The notes beneath the pieces are model-generated. The model was not told where the DNA came from. It saw only the letters and a program-made list of their open reading frames with translations, and ran no database searches. From Methylibium sp. (lineage in GTDB: Bacteria; Pseudomonadota; Gammaproteobacteria; Burkholderiales; Burkholderiaceae_C): a DNA stretch of 61,142 nucleotides. The stretch lies in contig NZ_JACDCW010000008.1 of assembly GCF_013817345.1 (NCBI RefSeq), forward strand, positions 1 through 61,142, read 5' to 3'. The position numbers and the translations under genes are program-made. Positions 60,994 to 61,142 of this stretch are shown here, one piece after another. Every line of letters starts with the position of its first letter. Position 1 is the stretch's first letter.

Positions 60994-61142
60994 AGTAGAA
61001 CGACTGTTTGTTCTTGGCCCGTTGCGGACGTTCGGCTGACGGCCATGCGGGTGTTCGGCTGGAGCAAAGCCGTGGGCGGGTGCCCGTCGGCGCTTCAGTG
61101 CGGCGGTCGACCCTGCGGGCCGACTGCGCTGCGCTGCTCGGG

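Overview
The window is a gene-dense, GC-rich stretch of a Gram-negative bacterial chromosome, most likely from a betaproteobacterium of the order Burkholderiales (a Rubrivivax/Leptothrix/Methylibium-like relative). This rests on the high GC, the scpA-DUF3460 and tatD-polyamine synthase-gspE arrangements, the Tct-type transporter and the GC-rich double-hairpin repeats between genes. It holds about 65 genes, mostly housekeeping. I found no rRNA, tRNA, CRISPR array, prophage or complete insertion sequence. The taxonomic placement is inferred.

Layout. 0-1.4 kb: phosphate uptake (DUF47 protein and Pit). 1.4-5.8 kb, minus strand: a LuxR-type response regulator, a hybrid histidine kinase split by an in-frame TAA, a YVTN beta-propeller protein and an MxaD-like SRPBCC protein; this looks like an accessory set for quinoprotein dehydrogenases. 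5.9-9.6 kb: MaoC hydratase, ParA-like ATPase, and a KefF-KefC K+/H+ antiporter pair. 9.6-13.5 kb: panB-panC-oligopeptidase B. 13.6-15 kb: rubredoxin and its reductase. 15-19.3 kb: scpA, DUF3460, small proteins, argG. 19.3-23.2 kb: a large BTAD/TPR regulator divergent from a methyltransferase-cupin pair. 23.4-26 kb: exeA-gspB. 26-29.6 kb: DUF924, pterin dehydratase, murB, YajQ, a retropepsin-like protease. 29.8-33.1 kb: two acyl-CoA dehydrogenases (PimC/PimD-like) and a pseudouridine synthase. 33.8-36.9 kb: a membrane trio (GT-C-like protein, UbiA family, GtrA family). 37-39.6 kb: amino-acid binding protein, Asp/Glu racemase, LysR regulator. 39.7-42.1 kb: a second two-component pair divergent from a stand-alone pqqA gene of 24 codons that has its own terminator. 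42.2-47.4 kb: ribF, ileS, a DUF433 antitoxin with a truncated toxin, lspA. 47.4-54.2 kb: quinone oxidoreductase, DMT exporter, secreted EF-hand protein, atypical SDR, a scar of two broken genes, tctBA. 54.4-61 kb: GspE-type ATPase, polyamine synthase-like protein, TatD, TraB/GumN protein, a decayed receiver-domain fragment, and an SDR fused to a membrane domain.

Most notable: (1) the orphan pqqA, with a palindrome and a sigma-54-like site between it and a divergent kinase/regulator pair, which together with the beta-propeller/MxaD cluster points to PQQ-dependent metabolism; (2) a double-hairpin repeat inserted in frame within ileS, adding about 30 residues at the start of the editing domain; (3) a UbiA/GtrA/GT-C trio resembling polyprenyl-phosphate pentose pathways; (4) several signs of local decay: a nonsense codon in a kinase, a junction fusing two partial genes, a truncated toxin and a frameshifted receiver remnant.
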